Below are positions 1-10,341 of a DNA stretch of 64,000 nt, piece by piece. Both the position numbers and the translations under genes were made by a program. The stretch lies in NCBI RefSeq assembly GCF_003515775.1, contig NZ_QWEI01000002.1, forward strand, positions 62,001 through 126,000, in the 5' to 3' direction. The notes beneath the pieces were generated by a model. The model worked only from the letters and a program-made list of their open reading frames with translations. It ran no database searches and was not told the DNA's origin. Every line of letters begins with the position of its first letter. Positions within the stretch are counted from its first letter, which is position 1. Origin of the DNA: Ureibacillus yapensis (lineage in GTDB: Bacteria; Bacillota; Bacilli; Bacillales_A; Planococcaceae).

Positions 1-913
<913 letters not shown>

Positions 914-999
914 CTAAGATTGTGTTCTATTTTTATAATGTAGTAGATAACACATAAAACGCATTATCCAATATATACTAACTATCTTGTAAGACAAAC

Positions 1000-1515
1000 T
1001 TACTTAAGAATAGAAAGTTGCGGTGTTTCAATTGGTTGTGTTTCACGGACGGATGCTGTTACGCCAGTTCGTGTTAACTCTTTAATGCCATATGGGCGAA
1101 TCAACTCAATAAATGCATCGATTTTGTCCGGATGACCGACTACTTGATACGTTACAACATTTTTCGAAGTATCAATGATCTGCGGTCTGAATGGTTCTAC
1201 AATGGCATTCATTTCATTTCTGAGATTAGCCGGCGATACTACTTTAATCAATGCCAGCTCCCTCAGGACAATCGATTTTTCAGAAATGTCATTTACCTTG
1301 AGAACATCGATTTGCTTGGATAATTGCTTAACCAATTGCTCAAGTTTGACTTCATCGGCTACTTGAACAACAAATGTCATTTTGGAAATGTTTGGTTGTT
1401 CTGTATGGCCGACCGTGATGGATTCAATATTAAATTGACGTTTCATCAAAAGGCCAGTTACTCGATTAAGTACGCCACTTTGATTTAGCACAGTTACCGT
1501 TATTACGCGTTTCAA
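1000..1515 (-). CDS. ilvN: Acetolactate synthase small (regulatory) subunit
   Basis: Regulatory subunit (ilvH in B. subtilis naming) that binds IlvB and confers valine feedback control. 171 residues, normal for the family. The N-terminal ACT domain begins [18 protein letters not shown] and a second ACT-like C-terminal domain follows from about residue 80. It starts with TTG, overlapping the ilvB stop by four bases (TTGA), with a GGGGTGAAG ribosome site inside the end of ilvB; this arrangement implies translational coupling with the catalytic subunit. Confidence 0.95.
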   Translation of the reverse strand: MKRVITVTVLNQSGVLNRVTGLLMKRQFNIESITVGHTEQPNISKMTFVVQVADEVKLEQLVKQLSKQIDVLKVNDISEKSIVLRELALIKVVSPANLRNEMNAIVEPFRPQIIDTSKNVVTYQVVGHPDKIDAFIELIRPYGIKELTRTGVTASVRETQPIETPQLSILK

Positions 1516-3284
1516 AATTTCTTCACCCCTACAATATCATCAAGTGATTTTCCGGCTGGAACCATCGGATAAACATTTTCCAATTGTTTAACGCGTGCAT
1601 CAATCACGACGGGTTCATCTGAATTTATAGCTTCTTCCAAAATCCCTTGTGCTTCATCCAATGTATTAATGCGGTAACCTTTAACTCCATAAGCTTCCGC
1701 CAATTTTACGAAATCCGGTTGAATCGGCATCAAGCTTTGAGAGTAGCGGCAATCATAGAATAGTTCTTGCCATTGACGTACCATTCCAAGGGCACCATTG
1801 TTAATGATTACAATTTTTACAGGCAGTTTGAACTCATTTAATAATGCAAGTTCCTGCAAAGTCATTTGGAAGCCGGCATCTCCAACAAAGGAAATCACTT
1901 TTTTATCCGGTTTGGCAAATTGTGCACCGATTGCTGCCGGGAATCCGAAGCCCATTGTTCCAAGTCCGCCAGATGTTACCCATTGATGATCATGATTTAA
2001 TTTGTAATATTGCGCCGCCCACATTTGATGCTGCCCGACGTCCGTTGTTACTACGGCATCACCACTTGTGATGGAATGAACCATTTCAATGATTTGCTGC
2101 GGCAGGATTTCATTTTGGTCCTCATTGTACCAATATGGACAATCTGTTTGTTTTGCATATAGATAATCAAGCCACTCCGCTGCGTCAGGTCCTTGGAAAT
2201 CTTTTTTCAGCAATGCTTTTAAAGCTTCTTTTGCATCTGCGACAATCGGGATATCCGTTGGGATGTTTTTACCGATTTCTGCAGGATCGATATCGATATG
2301 AACGATTTTTGCATTAGGTGCAAATAGCTTTGTATCGCCTGTCAGACGATCATCAAAACGTGCACCGATATTAATAATCAAATCCGATTTTTGGATTGCA
2401 TCATTGGCAACCGCCGCCCCGTGCATCCCTGCCATGCCAAAGAAAAGTTCGTGTTGTCCGTGGATGCTTCCCAATCCAAGCAACGTATTAATAACAGGTA
2501 ATTTATATTTTTCGACAAATTCAGTCAATTCCTGACGCGCATCTGCAAATAGAACACCGGCACCAGCTAAAACTAATGGTTTTTTTGCTTCCGTGATTGC
2601 CTGGATGGCTTTTTGAATTTGTAAATAATTCGGTTTTGTATTCGGCTGATAACCGGGCAAGTATATTTCTTCTTCCTTTTTCGCTTCCGCCAAAGCCTCT
2701 TCAAAAATCGTGGCGGAAATATTTTTCGGGAAGTCAATCAATACCGGACCCTTACGACCGCTATTCGCTATATGGAATGCTTCCTTTACAATTCGCGGTA
2801 TATCATTAACATCTTGCACTTGATAGTTATGCTTCGTAATCGGTGTTGTAATTCCCATAATATCCGCTTCCTGGAAGGCATCCGAACCAATTACATCCGT
2901 TGCTACCTGACCTGTAAAGATGACTAATGGAATCGAGTCAATCATGGCATCCGCGATACCTGTTACGAGATTCGTTGCTCCCGGTCCACTTGTTGCAATG
3001 ACAACCCCCGGTTTATTCAATACGCGAGCATACCCTTCCGCTGCGTGAATAGCCCCTTGTTCGTGTCTTGTTAAGATGTGGCGAATCGGATTTTTGTACA
3101 TCGCATCGTATAAATGCAATACAGCACCTCCGGGATATCCAAAGACAATATCAACATCTTGATCATGTAGTGCTTGAATTAAAACGTCAGCACCGTTTCT
3201 CGGTTTATTATTTACTTCCGCAAGCGTTTGGGCAGTTGCATTTGCATCTGTTGTTTTTTCGCTTGTTGATACATTGGCAGCCAT
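1512..3284 (-). CDS. ilvB: Acetolactate synthase large (catalytic) subunit
   Basis: Thiamine-diphosphate and FAD enzyme that condenses pyruvate with pyruvate or 2-oxobutyrate. 590 residues, full length. Visible signatures: [14 protein letters not shown] at 49-62, the catalytic glutamate in [16 protein letters not shown] (E75), and the ThDP/Mg region GDAGFQM followed by [12 protein letters not shown] near residues 465-495. The first ~28 residues are a polar extension before the conserved domain. It is the first gene after the T-box leader and is followed with a 4-bp overlap by ilvN. Confidence 0.97.
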   Translation of the reverse strand: MAANVSTSEKTTDANATAQTLAEVNNKPRNGADVLIQALHDQDVDIVFGYPGGAVLHLYDAMYKNPIRHILTRHEQGAIHAAEGYARVLNKPGVVIATSGPGATNLVTGIADAMIDSIPLVIFTGQVATDVIGSDAFQEADIMGITTPITKHNYQVQDVNDIPRIVKEAFHIANSGRKGPVLIDFPKNISATIFEEALAEAKKEEEIYLPGYQPNTKPNYLQIQKAIQAITEAKKPLVLAGAGVLFADARQELTEFVEKYKLPVINTLLGLGSIHGQHELFFGMAGMHGAAVANDAIQKSDLIINIGARFDDRLTGDTKLFAPNAKIVHIDIDPAEIGKNIPTDIPIVADAKEALKALLKKDFQGPDAAEWLDYLYAKQTDCPYWYNEDQNEILPQQIIEMVHSITSGDAVVTTDVGQHQMWAAQYYKLNHDHQWVTSGGLGTMGFGFPAAIGAQFAKPDKKVISFVGDAGFQMTLQELALLNEFKLPVKIVIINNGALGMVRQWQELFYDCRYSQSLMPIQPDFVKLAEAYGVKGYRINTLDEAQGILEEAINSDEPVVIDARVKQLENVYPMVPAGKSLDDIVGVKKF

Positions 3285-3343
3285 TTGTTAACTCCTCCCT
3301 TTAAAATCACAAATATTTGGACAATTTACATTTTCAATGAAAT

Positions 3344-3700
3344 AAAAAAAGCCTTTTTCTCCAACGCAAACAAAACCTTTGCGTAGGGATGAAAAAGACT
3401 TTCATGGTACCACCCTTGTTCATAGCCAAAAAGCTACCTCGCGAATAGTGGGAATTACCAACCTTCAATGAACTTTTCAAATAATTTGAAAATTCAAAGT
3501 GCAACAAGGTTAGCACACTATTCATTAATAACGAGCATTTCGAATTATGCCCGGAGCTATCTAGTTGCTTGACGCGTTTAATAGCTCACTCCGAGGGGAT
3601 GTCGGTTATAGTTGTATCATCGGCTTCCAGCAATGCCGACTCTCTGGTAGATACAAGACTCTATAACCTTTTACCTCATCATCGAATTAGATCTATATAG
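3344..3700 (-). promoter_or_regulatory. T-box leader of the ilvB operon, isoleucine specifier
   Basis: tRNA-sensing transcription attenuator. Read on the minus strand it has the T-box core AAGGGTGGTACC at 3407-3418 and a long terminator stem at 3344-3402 ending in a T run just before ilvB. Stem I can be folded by eye: GGTTATAG pairs with CTATAACC, TTGTATC with GATACAA, and GAGG with CCTC, leaving a specifier loop that reads GAC-ATC-C. The triplet ATC (3598-3600) is an isoleucine codon. A leucine CTC triplet nearby sits in a paired stem, so Ile is preferred. Charged tRNA-Ile should cause termination; uncharged tRNA-Ile should allow ilvB-ilvN-ilvC expression. Confidence 0.9.
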
Positions 3701-3759
3701 TTATAATATTATTATTTCTAATTTTCTTTATTATACCATGAAAATTTAAGGATAGTGAA

Positions 3760-5430
3760 TTAAATTTTCATAATTCCGCCTTTTGAAGCATTTGTTACTA
3801 ATTTTGAATATCTTGCCAACCAGCCTTTTTTAATTTTCGGCTGGAATGGTGTCAGCTTCTTCCGGCGTTCTTCTAAAACTTCTTCTGATACATCTAGATT
3901 AATCGTTCTATTTGGTAAGTCAATAACAATTTTATCATTATTTTCAATTAGTGCAATTGGCCCACCTTCTGCTGCTTCCGGAGAAATATGGCCGATTGAA
4001 ATGCCACGGGAAGCGCCACTGAACCGACCATCCGTAATTAATGCAACCTTTGTACCAAGTCCGCGTCCCATAATTGCCGAAGTTGGCGCAAGCATTTCCG
4101 GCATACCCGGACCGCCTTTTGGTCCTTCATAACGAATGACTACAACATGGCCTTCTCGAACCGTTCCATTATCAATGGCAGCTTGCGCTTCATCTTGCGA
4201 ATCAAACACAATAGCGTCTCCAACAAACGTTTTAATGGATGGATCAACAGCGCCCACTTTAATAACGGACCCTTCCGGAGCGATATTTCCAAATAGAATG
4301 GATAAGCCGCCCACAGCACTATAAGGATTATCTTTGGTACGGATTACTTTGTCATCGATAATGTGGTGATCTTTAACCAATTCACCCATTGTTTTGCCTG
4401 CAACCGTAATTCGATCTGGATGGATGGCGCCCGGAATTTTTGTTAATTCATTAATAATGGCACTCACACCACCAGCTTTATTGATATCGTCCATCGAGAT
4501 ATCCGAAGCAGGCATAATTTTCGCTAAATACGGCACTCTTGCCGCTACTTTGTTGATATCTTCTAATTCATACTCGATTTCAGCTTCGTTTGCAATTGCC
4601 AATGTATGTAAAACGGTATTTGTGGAACCGCCCATTGCCATATCCAATGCAAAGGCATCATCAATCGCTTCTTTTGTAATAATATCTCTAGGCTTTATGT
4701 CTTCTTTAATCATTCGAACCAATTGTTTTGCTGCTTCACGAATCAATTCATGTCGCTGCTCGCTTGTTGCAACGATTGTTCCATTTCCAGGAAGAGCAAC
4801 ACCCAGCATTTCCATCAAGCAGTTCATTGAGTTTGCAGTAAACATCCCTGAACATGAACCACATGTAGGACAAGCATTGTTTTCGATGTCCAATAGCTCT
4901 TCAGCTGACATATTACCTGATTTATGTGCACCCACACCTTCGAAAACAGATGTTAACGAAAGTTGTTTACCTGATGCAGACGTTCCTGCTTCCATCGGTC
5001 CTCCCGATACGAAAATGGAAGGCACGTTTGTACGCACTGCCGCCATTAACATACCAGGGGTAATTTTATCACAGTTTGGTATGTAAAATACTCCATCAAA
5101 CCAGTGTGCATTAATAACAGTTTCAGCTGAGTCAGCGATCAACTCGCGACTTGGAAGCGAATAGCGCATCCCAATATGACCCATTGCGATTCCGTCATCC
5201 ACACCGATTGTATTGAATTCAAATGGAATTCCACCAGCTTCGATAATTGCTTCCTTTACGACATCCGCAAATTCACGTAAATGTACGTGGCCCGGAATAA
5301 TATCGATATAAGAGTTGCAAACACCGATAAACGGTTTCCCTAAATCCTTTGCTTTCACTTTTCCTGTAGCATATAAAAGACTACGGTGAGGAGCACGATC
5401 AACTCCTACTTTAATCATGTCACTTCTCAT
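3760..5430 (-). CDS. ilvD: Dihydroxy-acid dehydratase
   Basis: Iron-sulfur dehydratase, third step of the branched-chain amino acid pathway. From the chosen start it has 556 residues, matching the family. Cluster cysteines are visible in [22 protein letters not shown] and [15 protein letters not shown]. The ATG at 5430 ([10 protein letters not shown]) is preferred because GAGGGG lies 10 nt upstream at 5441-5446; an in-frame upstream ATG at 5472 adds 14 residues without family support. The gene ends about 60 bp before the ilvB T-box with no separate terminator seen, so its transcript may run into that leader. Confidence 0.96.
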   Translation of the reverse strand: MRSDMIKVGVDRAPHRSLLYATGKVKAKDLGKPFIGVCNSYIDIIPGHVHLREFADVVKEAIIEAGGIPFEFNTIGVDDGIAMGHIGMRYSLPSRELIADSAETVINAHWFDGVFYIPNCDKITPGMLMAAVRTNVPSIFVSGGPMEAGTSASGKQLSLTSVFEGVGAHKSGNMSAEELLDIENNACPTCGSCSGMFTANSMNCLMEMLGVALPGNGTIVATSEQRHELIREAAKQLVRMIKEDIKPRDIITKEAIDDAFALDMAMGGSTNTVLHTLAIANEAEIEYELEDINKVAARVPYLAKIMPASDISMDDINKAGGVSAIINELTKIPGAIHPDRITVAGKTMGELVKDHHIIDDKVIRTKDNPYSAVGGLSILFGNIAPEGSVIKVGAVDPSIKTFVGDAIVFDSQDEAQAAIDNGTVREGHVVVIRYEGPKGGPGMPEMLAPTSAIMGRGLGTKVALITDGRFSGASRGISIGHISPEAAEGGPIALIENNDKIVIDLPNRTINLDVSEEVLEERRKKLTPFQPKIKKGWLARYSKLVTNASKGGIMKI

Positions 5431-5761
5431 TTTTGAAACGCCCCTCATGAAATTGCATTCATAATAAATCAATGTAATACAATCTATACTTTTCTAGCAA
5501 ACTATTGTTCGAATGAACGAACTTGTTAAATTAGTTGATATCATAGTACAAAAAGTCGATTGCCGTCAACCCAATTTTTCAAACAATTTATACTATTGAA
5601 AACAAAAAAATGGTTTGGAATCGTTTACATACTCTCTTGAAGCATTAATTTTCTGTTTAAATTAACTTTTTTGAAAATTTATCTTTTTTTAATTTCTTTT
5701 GATTACCGATTAATATCATCCTGAAAGTTAGGAAATATCCAGGAATCCGGCGCTCAAAATT

Positions 5762-5788
5762 AAAAGTCTAGTATTATACTAGACTTTT
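5762..5788 (-). terminator. Terminator of the 35-residue peptide unit
   Basis: A perfect 12-bp stem (arms 5762-5773 and 5777-5788) with a 3-nt loop, followed on the minus strand by TTTTAATTTT. It begins 6 bp after the stop of the small ORF at 5795-5902. Confidence 0.7.
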
Positions 5789-5794
5789 CAGCTT

Positions 5795-5902
5795 TTATTT
5801 AATTGCCAGTAAATCCAATGTGAGGTTTAAAAGTATGAGTGAGTGAAGGGATACAACAACCAAAGCTTGTCGATTTAATTTTTTCATGATAATCATATTC
5901 AT
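5795..5902 (-). CDS. Small hydrophobic peptide, 35 residues, own promoter and terminator
   Basis: I do not recognise this peptide. It begins MNMIIMKKLNRQ and continues with a leucine-, valine- and isoleucine-rich stretch of about 20 residues that could form one membrane helix. Support is contextual: a GGGGTG ribosome site 6 nt before the ATG, a near-consensus SigA promoter 45-73 bp upstream, and a perfect stem-loop terminator directly after the stop. It stands alone between ilvD and the glsB-like gene. It could be a membrane peptide, a signalling peptide or a type I toxin-like peptide, or the transcript could act as an RNA. Confidence 0.5.
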   Translation of the reverse strand: MNMIIMKKLNRQALVVVSLHSLILLNLTLDLLAIK

Positions 5903-5946
5903 ACAAAACACCCCATTGCTTAAATTTTTATTTGTTCCTTGATTGA

Positions 5947-5975
5947 ATTATACTCCTTGAATTTTAAAAAATCAA
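5947..5975 (-). promoter_or_regulatory. SigA-type promoter for the 35-residue peptide
   Basis: On the minus strand TTGATT (5970-5975) is separated by exactly 17 bp from a perfect TATAAT (5947-5952). It points at the small ORF starting at 5902. Confidence 0.7.
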
Positions 5976-6187
5976 AACTTTTTGAACATTTTGTGAATTT
6001 TTTTATTCAGATTATAATTGCTTCCCTTTTTTCTTGCTGAATATAAGCTTCGAATACAATCTGGTGCATTTTATGGCCAAATTTCATTCTGACAATTCTA
6101 CATTCTATCCGTTTTATGCATTTGTTTACTTAAAGATGTACATATTAGTAATGGGAGCTGTATTAACTGAAAAAATCAGTGAGATAT

Positions 6188-6213
6188 GTTTTAAACTTTG
6201 AATTCTAGGGCAA
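6188..6213 (+). promoter_or_regulatory. SigB-like promoter for the GlsB-family gene
   Basis: GTTTTA (6188-6193), a 14-bp spacer and GGGCAA (6208-6213) resemble the general-stress consensus GTTTAA-N13/15-GGGTAT. The position about 45 bp before the start of a stress-family membrane protein fits. Confidence 0.5.
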
Positions 6214-6257
6214 TAAGTTAGTACACGCTTTAATAATTAAAAGGAGTTGAAGGAATT

Positions 6258-6515
6258 ATGATGAGCTTTATTTGGTATTTAATTATCGGCGGCGTGCTAG
6301 GTTGGTTAGCTGGAGTAATTATTGGAAGAGATGTTCCTGGAGGAATTATCGGTAATATCGTGGCAGGAATTATCGGATCTTGGATTGGTAGTGCAGTATT
6401 AGGAAATTGGGGTTGGCAAGTTTCTGATTTCTACGTCTTCCCTGCTTTAATCGGTGCCATCGTCCTGATCTTTATTGTAAGCTTGATTATGAGATCGATG
6501 AGAAAAGCAACTTAA
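6258..6515 (+). CDS. GlsB/YeaQ/YmgE-family small membrane protein
   Basis: 85-residue glycine-rich membrane protein with three predicted helices: residues 3-22 (with GGVLGWLAGVI), 27-48 (GGIIGNIVAGIIGSWIGSAVLG) and 60-80. This is the layout of the transglycosylase-associated GlsB/YeaQ/YmgE family, whose members are general stress proteins of unknown mechanism. Two ATG codons lie in tandem; the upstream one has GAAGGA close by, and the second would give MSFIWYL. A SigB-like promoter lies upstream and a strong shared terminator downstream. Confidence 0.9.
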   Translation: MMSFIWYLIIGGVLGWLAGVIIGRDVPGGIIGNIVAGIIGSWIGSAVLGNWGWQVSDFYVFPALIGAIVLIFIVSLIMRSMRKAT

Positions 6516-6533
6516 TCTTTAGATTTTAGCAGT

Positions 6534-6566
6534 AAAAAGCTCTATGGTACCGCCATAGAGCTTTTT
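6534..6566. terminator. Bidirectional terminator between convergent genes
   Basis: Perfect 14-bp inverted repeat AAAAAGCTCTATGG / CCATAGAGCTTTTT around a 5-nt loop. It serves the GlsB-like gene from the left and the transglycosylase gene from the right. Confidence 0.85.
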
Positions 6567-6587
6567 ATGTTGTCCTAAACCCTCTTT

Positions 6588-7277
6588 TTAGAACGCTTCT
6601 TTTACTAAGTCATCACTAATTTCTTCATACTGATGATAGTAATATAAAATGTCATCTACATATTCTTCGCTGTGATTATAATGAAAAATCGCTTTTTTCA
6701 GCTCCCCATCCGATGCACCCGATTGTGATAAATAATTCGCCGCGCTGTAAATCGCATCTTCCAGATTAAAAGGGTCTGCAACGCCATCACCGTTTGCATC
6801 CACACCATATCCACCGTATTTTCTGATAATGTCAGGATCCGTCTTGTCACTTTTCGGTATCTCGCCCTTTCCCAAGTCGCTGCAGGTTGGATGGCTCCAG
6901 CCAACAAAAGTACAAGGCATAAATTGCATGTGCCCTTCCGCTCCAACGGGTGATACGAGTGTTTTCATAGATGAAAACCGAGTTTCTACGCGATGATGGG
7001 CAGCGAGCAATGTCCATGGTACATCGTATGTTTCTCCTGCAGTAACATAGATGGGGATGTACTCTTCAGGGATTTGAAGGTCCAATTTCTCTTGAAGTTG
7101 ATTCTTTTCCTTATGCGACAAGAATCCAACAAGCGGCAAATCGCTCATCGACTTCCATGTAACAAACACCATCGAATATACCGTTACCGAAATGGGGATT
7201 AATAAAAAAATTAACAGCAGTTTGAAACTTGGACTTATTAAAGGTTTCTTTGATATTTTAGATTTGCTTTTCGCCAT
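6588..7277 (-). CDS. Membrane-anchored lytic transglycosylase (SLT/lysozyme-like fold)
   Basis: 229 residues. A lysine-rich cytoplasmic start is followed by one membrane helix (about 19-40), then an extracytoplasmic lysozyme-like domain. The probable catalytic glutamate is E98 in HHRVETRF; GAEGHMQFMPCTFVGW and the late segments DPFNLEDAIYSAANYL and IFHYNHSEEYVDDIL match soluble lytic transglycosylase family 2 members. It would cleave peptidoglycan glycan strands on the outer face of the membrane. It stands alone, convergent with the preceding gene and divergent from mscL. Confidence 0.85.
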   Translation of the reverse strand: MAKSKSKISKKPLISPSFKLLLIFLLIPISVTVYSMVFVTWKSMSDLPLVGFLSHKEKNQLQEKLDLQIPEEYIPIYVTAGETYDVPWTLLAAHHRVETRFSSMKTLVSPVGAEGHMQFMPCTFVGWSHPTCSDLGKGEIPKSDKTDPDIIRKYGGYGVDANGDGVADPFNLEDAIYSAANYLSQSGASDGELKKAIFHYNHSEEYVDDILYYYHQYEEISDDLVKEAF

Positions 7278-7417
7278 ATGACCACCTATAGTAGAAATTT
7301 ATTCTCAATTTGCGATCCTTTTTTCTTTTCTCCATTATTTACGATAATAGCAAGATAGATTCTTTGAAAGCCCTATTTTATACTAACTAAGTATTTGAAA
7401 TCAAGGAGATGATGTTT

Positions 7418-7813
7418 ATGTGGAAAGAGTTCAAAGATTTTGCCATGAAAGGCAATATACTCGATTTAGCAATAGGAGTAGTCATCGGTGGAGCCTTCGG
7501 TAAAATCGTAACGGCTCTTGTGGATTTTATCATTATGCCGATTGTTGGAATGTTGACTGGCGGAATCGACTTAACGGAAAGCCTGATGTTTGGTATTGGA
7601 GAGGCACAAATCCAGCTTGGCGCCTTTATACAATCCATTATTGACTTTTTAATCGTCGCGTTTTCCATTTTTATGGCTTTGCGGGTGATGGCCAAGTTAA
7701 ATCTCAAGAAAAAAGAAGAAGTTGCAGAAGAGCCTATACCTGAGTTGGATGCAAAAGAAGAACTTCTAAAAGAAATCAGGGACCTGTTAAAAAAACAAGA
7801 GAGAATATCGTAG
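7418..7813 (+). CDS. mscL: Large-conductance mechanosensitive channel
   Basis: Pentameric membrane channel opened by tension during hypo-osmotic shock. It has the conserved start [30 protein letters not shown], a second helix ([19 protein letters not shown]) and a C-terminal charged amphipathic helix with [12 protein letters not shown]. From the chosen start it has 131 residues. Three in-frame ATG codons occur; the third (7418) is preferred because AAGGAG (7403-7408) is 9 nt before it, while the first abuts the ribosome site. Confidence 0.96.
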   Translation: MWKEFKDFAMKGNILDLAIGVVIGGAFGKIVTALVDFIIMPIVGMLTGGIDLTESLMFGIGEAQIQLGAFIQSIIDFLIVAFSIFMALRVMAKLNLKKKEEVAEEPIPELDAKEELLKEIRDLLKKQERIS

Positions 7814-7963
7814 GTCGTTAATCATTTTTAATCTCTTTTCCCTACTTTCCCATGATACGGTTGTTTTCAAAACTTTAACATGATAAATTGAATAAATAAT
7901 CGTTATTATCGATTCATTCAAAAAGTTTTGAAATGTATTTTAAAAAAGGAAGAGTGAGGAAAA

Positions 7964-9070
7964 GTGACAAAACGTTCAATTGAGACGAAACTTGTTCAAC
8001 TAGGAAATTTAAGTGACCCTAAAACGGGCGCCGTCAACCCGCCAATCTATTTGTCTACCGCATATAAGCACGCAGGAATTGGCCAATCAACAGGGTATGA
8101 TTATACAAGAACAAAAAACCCAACGCGTGAGTTGCTTGAAAAAGGGATTGCAGATTTAGAGAACGGGGATCAAGGTTATGCATGCAGCTCAGGGATGGCA
8201 GGAGTTCAATTAATTCTATCCCTATTCAAACCAGGCGATGAAATCATCGTTCCAGATGACATTTATGGCGGTACTTATCGTCTATTAAAAACATTTGGAG
8301 AAACCTATAATATTAAACCGGTTTATTTTGCTTCTGTCGAAGAAATTGAGGGTTTAATTACTGAAAATACAAAAGCAATATTCCTTGAAACACCGACAAA
8401 TCCGTTGATGATTGAATTCGATTTGGATACGTTTGCTGCCATCTGCAAAAAACATAAGTTATTATTCATTGTAGACAATACATTCTACACACCTTATTTC
8501 CAGCGTCCAATCGACCACGGGGCGGACATCGTTTTACATAGTGCAACAAAATATATTGCGGGACATAACGATGTGTTGGCTGGATTAGTCGTTGCCAAAG
8601 GCCAGGAACTATGTGAAAAACTTGCTTTCGCTCATAACGGAATGGGCTTGGTCTTGTCACCAATGGATAGCTGGTTAATCATACGTGGGTTAAAAACACT
8701 TCATCTTCGACTGAAACAGCACGATCTAAACGGAAAGAAAGTTGCTGCATATTTAAAAACAGAGCCGCTTGTAACGGATGTTTTATATACAGGCAAAGGC
8801 GGCATGCTTTCATTCAAGGTGAAGGAAGCAGAAATGGTTAATCCATTTTTGCAAAGAATCCAACTAATTACATTCGCTGAAAGTCTTGGCGGGGTGGAAA
8901 GCTTCATTACATATCCCGCTACACAGACTCATGCGGATATTCCTTACGAAGAACGCGTTGCCCGCGGTGTGGATGATCGCTTGCTTCGCTTCTCTGTGGG
9001 TGTTGAAGAAGCAGAGGATATTATTGAGGATTTAAAACAAGTTTTCGAACAATTAAGAAAAGAATTCTAA
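7964..9070 (+). CDS. metI: Cystathionine gamma-synthase / O-acetylhomoserine thiolyase (MetI-type)
   Basis: PLP-dependent transsulfuration enzyme of methionine synthesis, 368 residues. The pyridoxal lysine is K196 in HSATKYIAGHND; NPTRELLEKGIADLENG, YGGTYRLL and SLGGVESFITYPATQTH are typical of the Cys/Met metabolism family and close to B. subtilis MetI. It starts with GTG after AGAGTGAGG. It is a single gene here: no metC partner and no S-box riboswitch are visible in the 150 bp upstream, unlike B. subtilis metIC. MccB or MetC-like activity cannot be excluded. Confidence 0.9.
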   Translation: MTKRSIETKLVQLGNLSDPKTGAVNPPIYLSTAYKHAGIGQSTGYDYTRTKNPTRELLEKGIADLENGDQGYACSSGMAGVQLILSLFKPGDEIIVPDDIYGGTYRLLKTFGETYNIKPVYFASVEEIEGLITENTKAIFLETPTNPLMIEFDLDTFAAICKKHKLLFIVDNTFYTPYFQRPIDHGADIVLHSATKYIAGHNDVLAGLVVAKGQELCEKLAFAHNGMGLVLSPMDSWLIIRGLKTLHLRLKQHDLNGKKVAAYLKTEPLVTDVLYTGKGGMLSFKVKEAEMVNPFLQRIQLITFAESLGGVESFITYPATQTHADIPYEERVARGVDDRLLRFSVGVEEAEDIIEDLKQVFEQLRKEF

Positions 9071-9074
9071 AAAG

Positions 9075-9116
9075 AAGCATGGGGACGATTTGATCACACC
9101 CCATGCTTTTAATTTT
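9075..9116. terminator. Terminator between metI and the CBS protein gene
   Basis: AAGCATGGGG (9075-9084) pairs with CCCCATGCTT (9099-9108), followed by TTAATTTT; usable from both sides. Confidence 0.8.
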
Positions 9117-9151
9117 CGTTTTCACCACTAAGAGAAACAACTCATTTACAT

Positions 9152-9583
9152 TTAATGGTCGAACCTTGAATGCTCAGATATTTCGCTCAACGCATATCCA
9201 GCCTCATTAAGATAAATATTTTCTTTCGCCAAGTCTCCAATCGCCACTACCCCTAAGATATCGCCATTTTCTGTCACTGGAATGCGTCGAATTTGGTATT
9301 GTGCCATCATTTGTGCACATTCATGAATATCGGTATTTGGTGAACAAGTCACAACATCCGTTGTCATGCAATCATGGCAATGGACAGAATTGGTATCTTT
9401 CCCTTCCGCCACTGCTTGAATAACAATATCACGGTCGGTAATAATTCCGACTACCTTTTTCCCTTCACAAACCGGTACGGAGCCACACTCAATATCCCGC
9501 ATGATTTTAGCAGCAGAAGTTACAGTGTCATGCGGAGCGCATACTTTAATCGTTTTTGTCATAATTTCTTTCACAGATTTCAT
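9152..9583 (-). CDS. Two-CBS-domain protein (YhcV-like)
   Basis: 143 residues made almost entirely of a tandem CBS pair. The first repeat covers about residues 7-60 (IMTKTIKVCAPHDTV to VGIITDRDIVIQA) and the second 73-125 (CMTTDVVTCSPNTDI to ILGVVAIGDLA). Such stand-alone pairs usually bind adenine nucleotides. Similar to B. subtilis YhcV, whose role is not settled. The ATG at 9583 is chosen because GGAGG lies 7 nt upstream; an upstream ATG six codons earlier overlaps that ribosome site. Confidence 0.9.
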   Translation of the reverse strand: MKSVKEIMTKTIKVCAPHDTVTSAAKIMRDIECGSVPVCEGKKVVGIITDRDIVIQAVAEGKDTNSVHCHDCMTTDVVTCSPNTDIHECAQMMAQYQIRRIPVTENGDILGVVAIGDLAKENIYLNEAGYALSEISEHSRFDH

Positions 9584-9684
9584 CTTCCAACCTCCAATCA
9601 TTTTTGATTTATTTATTTTCTGCCAACTCTCGAAAAATATTCAAGATTACACTTGAAATTGACTTTCACTATTTTTAGTGGCAA

Positions 9685-9714
9685 TAAAAGAGCCAGGCAG
9701 TTTCAGCCTGGCTC
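9685..9714 (-). terminator. Terminator of the Sco lipoprotein gene
   Basis: GAGCCAGGC / GCCTGGCTC stem (9690-9714) with a T run on the minus strand at 9685-9689. Confidence 0.85.
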
Positions 9715-9726
9715 CATCCTACTATT

Positions 9727-10341
9727 TTACTTGCCTAATCGCTCTTCAATCAAAGTTTCCATATCAATCGCGATTGTATCAAATGGAACGCCTTCCTCCG
9801 TCTCGGAGTAGCCTGTATAGTTCTTTACAGCGATTCCGTTTTCATCAACTAAATAGAACGATGATCCATGAATGACCTGGTCTCCTTCTGTTGGCATTTT
9901 CACTAAAGACTTAAAGGAATTTAATGCAAATTGCTCAATCCAAGCCTGATCATATCCTGTTACTAAATGCCATTTTGACTCATCGGGTACACTATAGTGG
10001 CCCAAATACTCAGACAAGACTTCCGGCGTATCTGTTGCAGGATCTACACTAAAGCCGACAAGGTTGTAATCTTCCACTCCGCGCTCCTCCAGCTCTTCCT
10101 GAATTTGCGTCATATTAAAGGTCATCGGCTGACAAATGGTTGTACAATTCGTAAAAATAAACATTGCCAACCAAGGCTTCCCTTTTAAACTTTCCAAAGT
10201 CACTTCTTCACCGCGGTGATCGGTTGCCGTGAAATCATCGATCGTGTATTCTGTCTCTGCCTTAAATTTATAATTGCTGCAAGCACTTAAAATAACAGAA
10301 ATTAATAGTAACCCGATCAGACCCACTGATTTCTTTTTCAT
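9727..10341 (-). CDS. SCO1/SenC-family copper lipoprotein for oxidase assembly
   Basis: 204 residues. Lipoprotein signal peptide with lipobox LSAC (C21) puts it on the outer membrane face. The thioredoxin-like domain has the copper CXXXC motif NCTTICQP (C66, C70) and a conserved histidine in VIHGSSF. Family members (B. subtilis YpmQ/BsSco) deliver copper to the CuA centre of cytochrome c oxidase. The quinol oxidase in this window lacks CuA, so the client oxidase is probably elsewhere. Single-gene unit with its own terminator. Confidence 0.93.
   Translation of the reverse strand: MKKKSVGLIGLLLISVILSACSNYKFKAETEYTIDDFTATDHRGEEVTLESLKGKPWLAMFIFTNCTTICQPMTFNMTQIQEELEERGVEDYNLVGFSVDPATDTPEVLSEYLGHYSVPDESKWHLVTGYDQAWIEQFALNSFKSLVKMPTEGDQVIHGSSFYLVDENGIAVKNYTGYSETEEGVPFDTIAIDMETLIEERLGK

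Noticed and set aside
3334-3525. 63-codon open frame on the minus strand in front of ilvB
   Set aside because: It lies wholly in the T-box leader and terminator; it is a by-product of the structured RNA.
4394-5086. 230-codon open frame on the plus strand
   Set aside because: It is the antisense of ilvD in a favourable frame; there is no ribosome site, and the composition mirrors the Gly/Ala-rich dehydratase.
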